From Kordiimonas gwangyangensis DSM 19435 = JCM 12864 (lineage in GTDB: Bacteria; Pseudomonadota; Alphaproteobacteria; Sphingomonadales; Kordiimonadaceae), in assembly GCF_000375545.1 (NCBI RefSeq), contig NZ_AQXF01000003.1:62498-126497 (forward strand): a stretch of DNA of 64,000 bases, read 5' to 3'. Shown here piece by piece: positions 21,073 to 30,088 of the stretch (its first letter is position 1; each line of letters begins with the position of its first letter). Below the pieces are notes generated by a model, which saw only the letters and a list, made by a program, of their open reading frames with translations, did no database searches and was not told the origin of the DNA. The position numbers were made by a program, and so were the translations under genes.

Positions 21073-21162
21073 GGAGAGATGCCGGAGCGGTCGAACGGGG
21101 CGGTCTCGAAAACCGTTGTGCCCGCAAGGGTACCGAGGGTTCGAATCCCTCTCTCTCCGCCA
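21073..21162 (+). tRNA. tRNA-Ser(CGA)
   Basis: A 90-base class II tRNA. The acceptor stem GGAGAGA pairs with TCTCTCC, the discriminator is G and CCA is encoded. The anticodon loop CTCGAAA gives anticodon CGA, reading UCG. The long variable arm (TGTGCCCGCAAGGGTACC) and the T-loop GGTTCGAATCC are standard for serine tRNAs. Confidence 0.97.
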
Positions 21163-21260
21163 TTTACTCTTTTCTTTTCTGTATGCTTGATTGATCATCC
21201 TCATATGATGTGTCGCCGTGCGTTTGTGCATCGGCTGCCTTGCTAACTGGGGTGCAAGCC

Positions 21261-21482
21261 GTGACAGATTACCACCGGATGCTATTCTTGAAACTTCAGG
21301 AACTTCCTGTCCATGACGGCGAGGGCCGTGCGCGGGTTTATGACGCGTGCCGGGCGGCAGTCGCGGATGAATGTTCTGGTTCAGCGAAGCTGACGGCCGA
21401 GCTTGAGAAGCTTGAAAAGGCGATCAGACGCCAGGAAATGCAAGCCTTGCTCGAAGAAGGCGCATCCTCGCGGGAGCATTGA
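21261..21482 (+). CDS. Small conserved-type protein, function unknown
   Basis: A 73-residue acidic, helical protein (VTDYHRMLFLKLQELPVHD at the start, then AELEKLEKAIRRQEMQALLEE, a likely amphipathic helix). I chose the GTG at 21261, behind GGGG; the frame is open a further 17 codons upstream, but that part has no ribosome site. The stop lies four bases before the next gene. No domain is recognised. Codon usage matches the neighbours and the pair with the following gene supports it being real. Confidence 0.6.
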   Translation: MTDYHRMLFLKLQELPVHDGEGRARVYDACRAAVADECSGSAKLTAELEKLEKAIRRQEMQALLEEGASSREH

Positions 21483-21486
21483 TTAC

Positions 21487-21828
21487 ATGCACATGGATGA
21501 CATTTATGATCAGGTGTCCTTCAGGCACATCAGGTCAGGCGAGGTTAAACCAGGTGTAATCGGCTGGCGTGATGATCAGTCGCCCTGGGTAACCCTTCAG
21601 GTGTGGGATGGTCCTAGCGTGCAAGCGGCAAGCAAGACCCTGGAGGGTGCATACCGTGAGGCATGCGGTAGACTCGCGCGGCGCGGTTACATCCCTGTTG
21701 TGCATGAGGGCCGCTTCAAAATAAGCCAGGAACAGCTCTCGAATCCCTATCCGTGGTGGCCACTGGCAGCCTGCACGATTGTACTTCTGGCGACTGCTGT
21801 AGCGGCTTATTATATGATGCTGGCATAG
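21487..21828 (+). CDS. Small C-tail-anchored membrane protein, function unknown
   Basis: A 113-residue protein with a soluble N-terminal part (MHMDDIYDQVSFRHIRSG, then VQAASKTLEGAYREACGRLARRGYIPVVHEGRF) and one C-terminal membrane helix (WWPLAACTIVLLATAVAAYYM), so it should be tail-anchored with its bulk in the cytoplasm. Starts at 21487 or 21493 are both possible. It sits directly behind the 73-residue gene, suggesting a two-gene unit. No family is recognised. Confidence 0.6.
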   Translation: MHMDDIYDQVSFRHIRSGEVKPGVIGWRDDQSPWVTLQVWDGPSVQAASKTLEGAYREACGRLARRGYIPVVHEGRFKISQEQLSNPYPWWPLAACTIVLLATAVAAYYMMLA

Positions 21829-22054
21829 GCGACGCAACGCCGACACAGTTTCGCCGCCATGCTGTCGTTATTCCGCCTGCAAAAGGCTCAATTTAAGCGG
21901 GTAATTGCCCATCTTTATGGATTCTTAGCACAGCCGACTGTCTGTCCTCATCGAAACCTGACTCTCTTTGCGTAACTCTGAACTCAGCTCTCGTGCTCAG
22001 GCTACCTCCCCTGCCTCAAGCCGAGGAGCACGAAAAGACGTAAGGAGAAAAGCG

Positions 22055-22732
22055 ATGCTTTACAAATCTACGACTGCTCTTGTGACTGCTGGTTTCCTGT
22101 TTGCCGCTTCTGGCGCGGCTGTCGCAGGTGACAAGGTTATCTCGAAAATTGCCCAGCTTCCTGAGAAAGGTAACGTGATGATCACGGCGACCGTGGATGA
22201 TGTGGACAGCAACACCGAATTCACCATCCGCGACGATAGTGGCGAAACCATCGATGTGGAATCGGTGACCAAGCTGACCATCCGTGAAGGCGACCTCGTG
22301 AAAATCGTTGGCGTCATGGATGATGAGCTTGCCGGTATCGGTCGCGAAATTGACGCGACGTCCGTGACGGTTGTTGACGCCGCTGACGAAATGGCGACGG
22401 CAACAGGCGATGACGAAACCAGCCTTGATGCATCACTCGACAAGGCGGTGGAATTTGCGTCTTCCGAGACCGAATTTGACACCGTCGACGCCCTGCCGGA
22501 CGAAGGCATGGTGACAATCTCTGGTACGGTTGAAGAAGTTGATATCGAAGACAACAGCTTCAAGCTTCGTGACCGTAGCGGTGAAAGCATCGATGTCCAC
22601 CCGACCAAGCCGCTGACCGTCAAAGCTGGCCAGAAGGTAAAAGTAACGGGTGTGATGGATGACGAGACCGCGGGTCTTGGCATCGGTGAACAGATTGTAT
22701 CCGCCAAGGTTACGATCATGACCCAAGGGTAA
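22055..22732 (+). CDS. Secreted protein with two tandem OB-fold-like repeats
   Basis: A 225-residue exported protein. The signal peptide ends near VAG (ALVTAGFLFAASGAAVAG). Two related modules of about 75 residues follow, each running LPxxGxVxIxxTVxxVD, then FxxRDxSGExIDV, LTxxxGxxVKVxGVMDDExAG and a final A/SxxVTxxD/M strand. This is the layout of small periplasmic OB-fold proteins (YgiW/BOF-like), which is a structural inference. An acidic linker of about 40 residues separates the modules. AAGGAG precedes the ATG at 22055. The pI is low throughout. Function unknown; cation or ligand binding is possible. Confidence 0.72.
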   Translation: MLYKSTTALVTAGFLFAASGAAVAGDKVISKIAQLPEKGNVMITATVDDVDSNTEFTIRDDSGETIDVESVTKLTIREGDLVKIVGVMDDELAGIGREIDATSVTVVDAADEMATATGDDETSLDASLDKAVEFASSETEFDTVDALPDEGMVTISGTVEEVDIEDNSFKLRDRSGESIDVHPTKPLTVKAGQKVKVTGVMDDETAGLGIGEQIVSAKVTIMTQG

Positions 22733-22874
22733 GCTGCCAAGAGCTTTACCTAGCAGATTTGTCGGGTGGTTTTGCCGCCCGGCAAATTGCCGTTCCAGCG
22801 AGCCTAAGGTTTCAGGGTACTCAGGCTCCTGCATTTCTTAGCCATGTTAGAGGCGCAAGAACGAGGGGGCGCGC

Positions 22875-25031
22875 GTGAGCGAACCAGATACGAACGCAAA
22901 ACGGACCAAGACTTTTACCGCGATACTCGCGCCACTTCTTGTGGCGGTTATCGCGGCGGCTTTCTTTTGGAAAGTTGATCTTGAACCCAAGATCACATCC
23001 GATTTTTTCTTTTCTTCCGACAGTGAAATTTTCCAGAAAAACCAACGCATTACTGAGGTTTTCCCGTCGCAGCAGCAGGTACTGCTGAATGTGACTACAC
23101 CGGGCACGATTGAGGACCCGGCGTTCATTGAGAAAATCACCAGCATTACCGAACGCGTACAAGCGATTGAGGGTGTGAAGGATGTGCAGAGCATCACCAA
23201 TGGCCCCGGTGATCTTGAAGCTGCGCGCGAAAACCCGCTGTGGCGCCGATTGCTGATTGGCGAGGGGGACGGCTCAACTTTTGTCATCGCCTTTCTTGAT
23301 ACCGACAAATTTGCCCCGCTCGTTGAAGAGCTTGAGCAGGTGGTCGAAAGCGAAAAGACCCCGCAAATCGATATTCGCATTTCCGGGCTGCCTTATATTG
23401 TGGAGCAGATCCGCCGCAACCTGATGCGTGACATGAAGAATTTCACCACCGGTGCCATTTTCCTCAGCGCGCTGGTGATCTTTGCGGTGTTCCGTTCCTT
23501 CCGGGTGGTGCTGGGTGCGCTGGTGGCCTGTGCGTCGGCTGCCATGCTCACGCTTACGGTGCAAAGCCTGATGGGCATTCCCATAGGTATCCTGACCGCC
23601 AACCTGGGGATTATTGTTTTTGTGCTCACGCTCTCGCACGTGATTTTCCTCACCTCCAACTGGCAGAATATGAAGGGGCATGGGCACGGCGCGCGCCTCA
23701 AACGCACAGTTGCGCACACCTTCCCGCCGTCCATTTGGGCGGCGGCGACTACGTTGCTCGGCTTTTTCAGCCTTATCTTTGTCGAGGCCAAGCCGCTCAA
23801 TCAACTTGGCGTGGGTGGCACCATCGGCGCGCTTTCGGCACTCGTATGTGCCTATCTAATATATCCTGCGTTCCTTCATGAAGGTGTGGCGGACGGTAAA
23901 ACACCTGAGGGCGTCAAAAAACACGCACGCAAGTTCCGTCACCTGCCGGCGGTGGTCACAACGGTCGCGTTCGCGGCGGCGCTCGGCCTTGGCTTGCCCG
24001 GCCTTGCGCGCCTCAATACAGACCCCAGCCTCCTCTCGTACTTCAAGGAGCAGTCTGACCTTCATAAGGGCCTGTTTTATGTGGACGAGAACGGTGGCAG
24101 CAACCCGCTCCTCATTGTGGTGCGTAGCGAAAACCTTGAGAAGCTTGATGAAAGCGAAGCGTATGACCGCATGTGGCAGCTCCAGAATGCGTTTGCAGAC
24201 CACGAGGCTGTTGGGTCAGTTATCTCGCTCCCGGTCATCATGGCGGAGGGGGACGAACATTGGCTCGGCAGCCTGCTGCCTTGGAACGTGCTGCTTGATA
24301 TCCTCGAGAAGCCGGAGTTTGGTGCAATCGCCAAAAGCTTCGTGACCGAAGACCGCACACAGGCGCTTTTCATGCTGCGCATGCGGGAGAATGAGCGCGA
24401 GCGTGACCGCCTGCCTATCGTTGAGGAAATCAGCAAACTGCCGCTTGACTATGGGTTCGAGATTACGGCGACAGGGGGCACCTACTATCTCCAGGGCGAA
24501 CTGGCGGCCTCCGTCGCGCGCAGCATGACAACGGGCATCCTGACCCTCATTGTTATGTTCGGCATTATCGGCTATATCGTCTCGGGCTCTGTGATGGTGT
24601 CCGTTGGCGTGATGGTCTGTGCGGTCTCGGTCTCAGCCATTGTGCTTGGCACCCTTGGTGTGTTTGGTGTGCCGGTGGATATTATTTCCTCGCCCGCCAT
24701 CAATATCTGCCTTGGCCTGATTGTGGATGACATGCTCCACCTCACCGTGACCGCCAAACGTCACATGAAAGAGATGGGTGAGAAAAGCATGCGCAGTGCC
24801 AAGGTCTGGAAGGAGGCGCTCTCAACACAGAGCCGACCGGCGGTTGTCTCCACGCTCGCCATCATGATCGGCTTCTCGGTGTTTGCGCTGTCGGATTTCC
24901 CGCCCTCACAGCGCTTCGGGCTTGAGATATCATATGGCGCGGGGCTCGCGGTCATCATGGCGCTTGTGGTGTTTCCCTACATCGTGCGCGCGGGCCGCCA
25001 GAAGCGGGAAGACGAAGCCAGCTCAGGTTGA
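22875..25031 (+). CDS. RND family exporter, MMPL/HAE3 type
   Basis: Membrane transporter of 718 residues. One TM near the N-terminus is followed by a periplasmic loop (about 35-190), a block of five to six TM helices (GAIFLSALVIFAVFRSF to CAYLIYPAFLHEG), a second loop and a second TM block (TTGILTLIVMFGIIGYIVSG to GAGLAVIMALVVFPYIVRAG). This two-fold SSD-like arrangement and size match the HAE3/MMPL branch, whose members move hydrophobic compounds or lipids (hopanoids in HpnN). The substrate is not evident. The GTG start at 22875 has GAGGGGG upstream. It ends nine bases inside the convergent DUF748 gene. Confidence 0.88.
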   Translation: MSEPDTNAKRTKTFTAILAPLLVAVIAAAFFWKVDLEPKITSDFFFSSDSEIFQKNQRITEVFPSQQQVLLNVTTPGTIEDPAFIEKITSITERVQAIEGVKDVQSITNGPGDLEAARENPLWRRLLIGEGDGSTFVIAFLDTDKFAPLVEELEQVVESEKTPQIDIRISGLPYIVEQIRRNLMRDMKNFTTGAIFLSALVIFAVFRSFRVVLGALVACASAAMLTLTVQSLMGIPIGILTANLGIIVFVLTLSHVIFLTSNWQNMKGHGHGARLKRTVAHTFPPSIWAAATTLLGFFSLIFVEAKPLNQLGVGGTIGALSALVCAYLIYPAFLHEGVADGKTPEGVKKHARKFRHLPAVVTTVAFAAALGLGLPGLARLNTDPSLLSYFKEQSDLHKGLFYVDENGGSNPLLIVVRSENLEKLDESEAYDRMWQLQNAFADHEAVGSVISLPVIMAEGDEHWLGSLLPWNVLLDILEKPEFGAIAKSFVTEDRTQALFMLRMRENERERDRLPIVEEISKLPLDYGFEITATGGTYYLQGELAASVARSMTTGILTLIVMFGIIGYIVSGSVMVSVGVMVCAVSVSAIVLGTLGVFGVPVDIISSPAINICLGLIVDDMLHLTVTAKRHMKEMGEKSMRSAKVWKEALSTQSRPAVVSTLAIMIGFSVFALSDFPPSQRFGLEISYGAGLAVIMALVVFPYIVRAGRQKREDEASSG

Positions 25032-26180
25032 GCTGGTTTCGGGCAGGGGCTCGGTCTCGTCCGGGTCCTTGCCCTCGCGCTTCAGGCGTTTCTCTTGGCG
25101 TTCTTCAAGCGCTTCCAGATAGGCATCATTGAACTCAATGGTGCCGTCTTCCTGCTTTGTGAAGGCCTGGCCAAACGCATTTTTGAAGATGCTCCAGAAC
25201 GCAGCCCAGCCGTCCTGCTCGGGGTCGTTCAAATTACCCTCAAGCGGCACACGAAGGGCAAACTGGTCCTTCTCCTGGTTCTGGAACAACTCCATGAACA
25301 CGGACACCAGCGCTTCCCAGATGATGTTGAACGGGTTTTTGTCCTGGTCGAGATCCACCAGCGCGAGGTCAGTAGCCACCGGTTTCACATAGCCCACGAC
25401 ATGCCCGTCCGCAGCCGCGAGTTCCATATAGATGCCTACGCGCCCCTTGCTGAAATCAATGGCAGCAAACTCGCGGGCATAGTCGTTGAAGGCGGTGAGG
25501 TCCGCATCCTGCAGCTCCAGCGCAATGTCAAAATCCGGGACTTCCTTGATGATATTGAGGTTGCCTGCGAGGCGAACATCACCACCGCCCACAGATGTGC
25601 CAAAAGCGTCCAGCCGCGACGGCAGCTTGCTACCTTCCTCCCGTACGTTGCGGATGTTGGTCATCGAAAGCACGATATCCTCAATGAAAAGATCGATATT
25701 CGGGTCGGCGGTATAATCGAGATAGGCAATGCGGCCGCCATGCACCGTCAACCGGTTCACGCTGAGGGGCGAAATGACATTGATGAAGCCAAGCCAGCCT
25801 GCGCCCTCACCAGTCTGGTTCTGGGCGACATTGAAGGCGATCTCGTAAATATCAATCTCCGCAACAATGCGACCGCGTACGAGCGACCCCCAATCCAGCG
25901 CGAGGTCGATGGTGCGTGCCGCCACAAAGGGTTCATCAAGTCCGCCTGAGACCTTGCGAATGTTCATGCCGTGGATTTGATAAGCCCCCCGCCACAGCGA
26001 CACGCTCACCCGCTCGACCTGGCCGTCATAGTTCTCCAGCTTGCGGATTTCATCGTTGATATAATCGCGCAGGTAATAGGGCAGGTAGAGGCGGGCGCCG
26101 ATGAGAATAATGACAAGCCCTGCGAGCGCAGAGCTGAGGATTTTGTGACGTGCAAAATACGCGAGCAAAGGTGCTGTCAT
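25023..26180 (-). CDS. DUF748/AsmA-like envelope protein
   Basis: A 385-residue protein with an N-terminal membrane helix (ILSSALAGLVIILIGARLYLPYYL) and a large periplasmic part rich in beta strands (LALDWGSLVRGRIVAEIDIYEIAFNV, LTVHGGRIAYLDYT, LAGNLNI). This matches the DUF748 group of the AsmA-like family, long proteins linked to lipid traffic or outer-membrane homeostasis. It ends in a charged tail. It converges on the RND exporter gene with a nine-base overlap. The role is inferred from the family. Confidence 0.82.
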   Translation of the reverse strand: MTAPLLAYFARHKILSSALAGLVIILIGARLYLPYYLRDYINDEIRKLENYDGQVERVSVSLWRGAYQIHGMNIRKVSGGLDEPFVAARTIDLALDWGSLVRGRIVAEIDIYEIAFNVAQNQTGEGAGWLGFINVISPLSVNRLTVHGGRIAYLDYTADPNIDLFIEDIVLSMTNIRNVREEGSKLPSRLDAFGTSVGGGDVRLAGNLNIIKEVPDFDIALELQDADLTAFNDYAREFAAIDFSKGRVGIYMELAAADGHVVGYVKPVATDLALVDLDQDKNPFNIIWEALVSVFMELFQNQEKDQFALRVPLEGNLNDPEQDGWAAFWSIFKNAFGQAFTKQEDGTIEFNDAYLEALEERQEKRLKREGKDPDETEPLPETSST

Positions 26181-26372
26181 GGGCTGGCCTCATGGGAAAA
26201 GGTTCAGCATCCATGACGCCTGAGCGGGCCTATCTTCTCCATATGGAAGTGCATTTGTGCTCATAAAGGCGCCATCAAACGGGGGATTTTATCTGCTTTT
26301 TATATCTGCCTGCGGGACCGGTATCGGTTCCTGATCCAAGCCCCTTTATTCTCATTTTCCTAGTGAAGCGGC

Positions 26373-26401
26373 GAAAGGATGCCGCCTTCCATCATCCTTT
26401 C
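26373..26401 (+). other. Leader hairpin before the stress-protein gene
   Basis: GAAAGGATG and CATCCTTTC form a 9-bp perfect stem with an 11-base loop, about 60 bases before the ATG at 26463. No T-run follows. The surrounding 26181-26462 intergenic region (282 bp) shows no gene. It may be an mRNA leader structure or chance. Confidence 0.35.
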
Positions 26402-26462
26402 CCGCAACTGTGTAGCGGTTCGGCCAAGTCCGGACCTGCCCCTGCTCAAAAGGAGAGTTCCG

Positions 26463-26945
26463 ATGATGACACGTGAACAAGCTCAGGAAATCTGGGACTA
26501 TATCAAACCCATCAAGGTCGCGATGGTGACAAGCCATGACCATGGTCAATTGCGTGCGCGCCCCATGCGGCACGAACAGGAAGACTTCGACGGCGTACTG
26601 TGGTTCTTCACATCGAAAGCGTCCGACAAAGTTGCAGAACTTGCAGAAGATGCCCGCGTCTGCGCCACCTATGCTGACACCTCAAGCGGCACCTATGTGT
26701 CGCTATCAGGTGCGGTGCGTTTCACCGATGACAGCGCACTCATTGATAAATTCTGGAACGCGGAAGCTGCTGCCTGGTTCCCGGACGGCAAGGACGACCC
26801 CAACGTGGCCCTGATGGGCATTTATGTGGAACAGGCTGAGGTTTGGGACTCCAAATCGAACGCCATGGTGAAGCTCTATGAGATCGCCAAGGCGAACCTT
26901 ACCGGCAAAACGCCCGATATGCACGACAACCGCAAATACGGCTAA
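26463..26945 (+). CDS. Pyridoxamine 5'-phosphate oxidase-like flavoprotein (general stress protein 26 type)
   Basis: A 160-residue split-barrel protein. The start MTREQAQEIWDYIKPIKVAMVTSHDHGQLRARPM, the middle FDGVLWFFTSKASDKVAEL, and TYVSLSGAVRFTDD match the stress-protein-26 group, which binds FMN or F420. The ATG at 26463 follows AAAAGGAGAG. It lies 18 bases before the DJ-1/PfpI-type gene on the same strand; pairing of these two families is common in stress-response operons. No true pyridoxine oxidase activity is implied. Confidence 0.88.
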   Translation: MMTREQAQEIWDYIKPIKVAMVTSHDHGQLRARPMRHEQEDFDGVLWFFTSKASDKVAELAEDARVCATYADTSSGTYVSLSGAVRFTDDSALIDKFWNAEAAAWFPDGKDDPNVALMGIYVEQAEVWDSKSNAMVKLYEIAKANLTGKTPDMHDNRKYG

Positions 26946-26963
26946 CTGGAGAAGGAGAATATC

Positions 26964-27533
26964 ATGAGCAAGAACGGTAAACTGAAAGGCAAGAAAATCG
27001 CATTCCTCGCGACCGACGGCTTTGAGCAGATTGAGCTGACGCGTCCGGGGGATGAAATCAAGGAAGCGGGCGCAGATGTTGAGCTTATCTCCATCAAAAC
27101 CGGCAAGGTGCAGGGCATGCATCACGATAAGTTCGGTGACAAATTCCCCGTTGACCGCAAGGTGATGGACGCCAAGGTTGGCGATTATGACGGGCTTGTG
27201 CTGCCGGGCGGTGTGCATAACCCCGATGCGCTCCGCATGGATGAGCCAGCCGTTGCTTTTGTGAAGGAGTTTTTCAAGCAGCACAAACCGGTAGCTGCCA
27301 TTTGCCATGGCCCATGGACGCTCGTGGAAGCGGGCGTCGTGGATGGGCGCGAGATGACATCGTGGCCCAGCCTCAGGACCGATATCATCAATGCGGGCGG
27401 TTCGTGGGTCGACCGGGAGGTGGTCGTGGACGAAGGATTGGTCACAAGCCGCAACCCGGATGACCTGGACGCTTTCTGCGCCAAAGCGATTGAAGAGTTT
27501 TGTGAAGGCAAACACGCGGAGCAGCGTGCCTGA
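26964..27533 (+). CDS. DJ-1/PfpI family protein (type 1 glutamine amidotransferase-like)
   Basis: A 189-residue cytosolic protein of the PfpI/YhbO group. Glu24 in FEQIELTRPGD and the nucleophilic Cys114 in AAICHGPWTL sit at the expected places, and LVLPGGVHNPD and TSWPSLRTDIINAGG are family marks. Members act as stress-induced glyoxalases, deglycases or hydrolases; which one applies is not visible. An AAGGAG site precedes the ATG. It forms an operon with the preceding flavoprotein gene, closed by the terminator at 27566. Confidence 0.92.
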   Translation: MSKNGKLKGKKIAFLATDGFEQIELTRPGDEIKEAGADVELISIKTGKVQGMHHDKFGDKFPVDRKVMDAKVGDYDGLVLPGGVHNPDALRMDEPAVAFVKEFFKQHKPVAAICHGPWTLVEAGVVDGREMTSWPSLRTDIINAGGSWVDREVVVDEGLVTSRNPDDLDAFCAKAIEEFCEGKHAEQRA

Positions 27534-27565
27534 TTGCACAGGTTATGCACACATGCCGCACAGCG

Positions 27566-27591
27566 AAAACGGGCCCTTGGGCCCGTTTTTT
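27566..27591 (+). terminator. Bidirectional-type terminator between convergent genes
   Basis: AAAACGGGCCC and GGGCCCGTTTT form a long stem around TTG, followed by T residues. It lies between the DJ-1/PfpI gene and the convergent mechanosensitive channel gene and could serve both. Confidence 0.92.
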
Positions 27592-27600
27592 ATTGGTGTG

Positions 27601-29028
27601 TCACGCAGCTTCGTCTTGGTCGTCTTGGCGTGCAACATCGGTACCTTCATCGCTTTCCCCGCTCTCGTTGCCATTCCCTTTTTCGGGTTTGGGTTCTGAT
27701 TTGCGGAAGTCGATGTTTGCGTCCTTGATGTGGATATCGCGCTGCGGGAAGGGGATTTCGATGCCGGCTTCCTTCAGGTTTTCCCAGATGGTGAACATGA
27801 CATCGCTTTGCGCACGCCAGCGGCCGCTATGCACATCGTCCACCCAAAATGTGAGCAGGAAGTCGACCGAACTGTCGCCAAAGGACCGCAAGAAACACTG
27901 TGGCAGATAGTCCTCTTGGCGGGACGCGCCCTCGTAGTTCTCTGCGGCAGACAGGATACAGTCATGCGCCACTTTGAGGTCGCTGCCGTAAGCAACGCCG
28001 ACCGCAACTTCAATACGGCCTGAGGTGGAGGAGTGGGTGAGGTTCGCCACGCGGGAGGTGATGAAATCCTCATTGGGGACCATCACTTCCTTGCCGTCGA
28101 ACGTTTCGATTACACTGGCGCGGGCCCCAAGCTTGCGCATGTAACCAAACGTGCCGTTGTCCATCTCGACCAGATTGCCAAGCGTTACTGATCGTTCGCT
28201 CAGGAGAATGATGCCGCTGATGAAGTTGGAGGCGATTTTTTGCAGGCCAAAGCCAAGTCCTACACCGAGCGCACCGCTGAAGACCGTGAGCGCCGTCAGG
28301 TCAATTCCGATCAGGTCAAGCGCGACGACAAACAGGATGATGTAGAGCACGATATCAAAAAGTTTGACCAGCAACTCCTGCGTTGAAATGTTCAGGCTGT
28401 CCTTGCGGCGGATGTATTCACCGCCCGACTGGCTCAGGAATTTGCCGAGCCAGAAAAGAATGCTGAACAGCACCAAGCCTTTCACAATGGTGTAGGCGCT
28501 CAGCTCCAGCTTGCCGACGGTGAAGCTCGCAGCTTCGAGGGCGTCGATCACCTCACCCAGTTCGCCAAACGCGTGCAAAAGGGCGGCGGGTATTAATATC
28601 CACATGCCAATGGTGCGGATGAAGGGACTGTTCACGAGGCTGCGAACCGCCGTCCACATCAGCCAGATGGTGGCGAGGCGAATGGCGGTTTCCGTGACCT
28701 CGTTGGTTTCAATGAACCGAAGCGACAGGCGGTTCGCGGCAATCAGTAACACCACGGCAATGCCGGGTGCGATCAGCGCCGCGAGTTTCGGGGCAATCTT
28801 GCGAATGGTGCGGATTTTGTCGCGGTCATCCTCAATCGGTTCCGCGATCTTTTTCTGCACGATTTTGCCGACAACCAGTGCGATCGCAACGATGGCTGCA
28901 ATGATGGCGAACTGACTGTAGGTTTGCGGTTGTTCAAGATAAGACATCACCCAGCCTTTCAGGCTGGCGGTTTCTGCTGCGATGTCTGCAAGGTTGATGT
29001 CACCAATGCTGCTGTCTGTCTCTGCCAT
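27601..29028 (-). CDS. Mechanosensitive ion channel, MscS family
   Basis: A 475-residue membrane channel. It has a short N-terminal segment, about six TM helices (IIAAIVAIALVVGKIVQ, LAALIAPGIAVVLLIAANR, LVLFSILFWLGKFL, IVLYIILFVVALDLIGID), and the pore helix TM3 region ALTVFSGALGVGLGFGLQKIASNFISGIILL, which is the MscS signature. The cytosolic beta domain (VTLGNLVEMDNGTFGYMRKLGARASVIETFDGKEVMVPN in blocks) and an alpha/beta domain follow, with an acidic tail. It protects against osmotic downshock by family role. Good GAGGAGA site. Confidence 0.94.
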   Translation of the reverse strand: MAETDSSIGDINLADIAAETASLKGWVMSYLEQPQTYSQFAIIAAIVAIALVVGKIVQKKIAEPIEDDRDKIRTIRKIAPKLAALIAPGIAVVLLIAANRLSLRFIETNEVTETAIRLATIWLMWTAVRSLVNSPFIRTIGMWILIPAALLHAFGELGEVIDALEAASFTVGKLELSAYTIVKGLVLFSILFWLGKFLSQSGGEYIRRKDSLNISTQELLVKLFDIVLYIILFVVALDLIGIDLTALTVFSGALGVGLGFGLQKIASNFISGIILLSERSVTLGNLVEMDNGTFGYMRKLGARASVIETFDGKEVMVPNEDFITSRVANLTHSSTSGRIEVAVGVAYGSDLKVAHDCILSAAENYEGASRQEDYLPQCFLRSFGDSSVDFLLTFWVDDVHSGRWRAQSDVMFTIWENLKEAGIEIPFPQRDIHIKDANIDFRKSEPKPEKGNGNESGESDEGTDVARQDDQDEAA

Positions 29029-29122
29029 TTGGGTCTCCTCTGGCGCGAGAGTTTAGGGCAGCAGCCATAAAGGGTGGAGAGGGACCGGCGGTGGCGGGCA
29101 TCAAGACACCATAAAAATGGGC

Positions 29123-29884
29123 TTATTCCTTGTGAGGGCGCAGGTGCATGATGCGCAGGTCGTCATACCTGTCCGATGCTTTGATACCGTCGAGCGCCGC
29201 CTGCCAGGCTGCGATTTCCTCATCCTCTACAGTGAGGGAGAAAGCGATGAAACCTTCGTCAATCGATACCGTGACGGGCGTTCGTACCAAGGCCTGAGAA
29301 ATTTCGCTATTGGTCATGAACCACGGAAATTCGCTGCCGGTCACAAGGCTTACGCGCTTGTAGCGAAGTAGTTTGGTGCAGGCGTCATTGGAGTTTGCAC
29401 GCAGCAGGTTCTCGAAACCGAGGCCATCGAGAAGCGAGACCAGATTGTTGCCATTGAGGACACATACAGACCCGACCTTTTTGGCATCCTCCATCGACTT
29501 GATGCCGGTCGGCGCGTCCTTCAGCTCATAAAAATACGTCGGAAAAATATCTATGGGGCCAACCCATTTATAGAGGTCACGCCGCTGGTCATTGCGGATG
29601 ACATTGAAAAAGGCATGACGTTCGGGGCCTGCCAAAAGATGGAAACCTCGGCCAAGCGACACTTCTTCGATCGGTGAGATCATGCCGCGTTCAGCCATCA
29701 TGGCGTGGATGACTTCTACATAAAAAGCCCGCCTGCCGGCATGCAGGTGCCCGCGCATGTTGCCTTCTGCATCAATGAAAGTGGCACTATTCAGACTATG
29801 GGTCAGAAAGCGTGTATCCGCACCGAACACTGCAGTGCCAGCACTGACCAGAAGGCAAAACAACAATGCTATTTTATAGCGCAC
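29123..29884 (-). CDS. Periplasmic substrate-binding-like protein (SBP family 3 type)
   Basis: A 253-residue exported protein with a signal peptide (KIALLFCLLVSAGTAVFGA). The body resembles small periplasmic solute-binding proteins of the SBP_bac_3 group: YVEVIHAMMAERG near the start, RRDLYKWVGPI, KSMEDAKKVGSVCVLNGNN and LRYKRVSLVTGSEFPW. No permease or ATPase gene is adjacent, so it may be a stand-alone sensor or orphan receptor rather than part of an ABC importer. I chose the GTG at 29884 behind GGGGAT; the frame runs on to a GTG at 30001, but that extension would bury the signal peptide. Confidence 0.7.
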   Translation of the reverse strand: MRYKIALLFCLLVSAGTAVFGADTRFLTHSLNSATFIDAEGNMRGHLHAGRRAFYVEVIHAMMAERGMISPIEEVSLGRGFHLLAGPERHAFFNVIRNDQRRDLYKWVGPIDIFPTYFYELKDAPTGIKSMEDAKKVGSVCVLNGNNLVSLLDGLGFENLLRANSNDACTKLLRYKRVSLVTGSEFPWFMTNSEISQALVRTPVTVSIDEGFIAFSLTVEDEEIAAWQAALDGIKASDRYDDLRIMHLRPHKE

Positions 29885-30088
29885 CCCATCCCCACGGAGC
29901 TTTGATAGTTTGAAGAAAGTGTGACCCAACTTCGAGTAGATTAAAACGAAGTGGTTAAAATTTTTCATACTTTCGTTGACGCTATAGAAACCGTTTTCCA
30001 CCTTTTTGAATTTGACAGCAAGGAGCGGAGTGTCGGCGCATCAGATGCCGCGTAATCCTTAGCCCGTAACAACACGGGATTACGGGTT

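Noticed and set aside
29885-30001. Longer start for the substrate-binding-like protein
   Set aside because: It would place about 39 residues before a clear signal peptide and its GTG abuts the A/G-rich tract without proper spacing.
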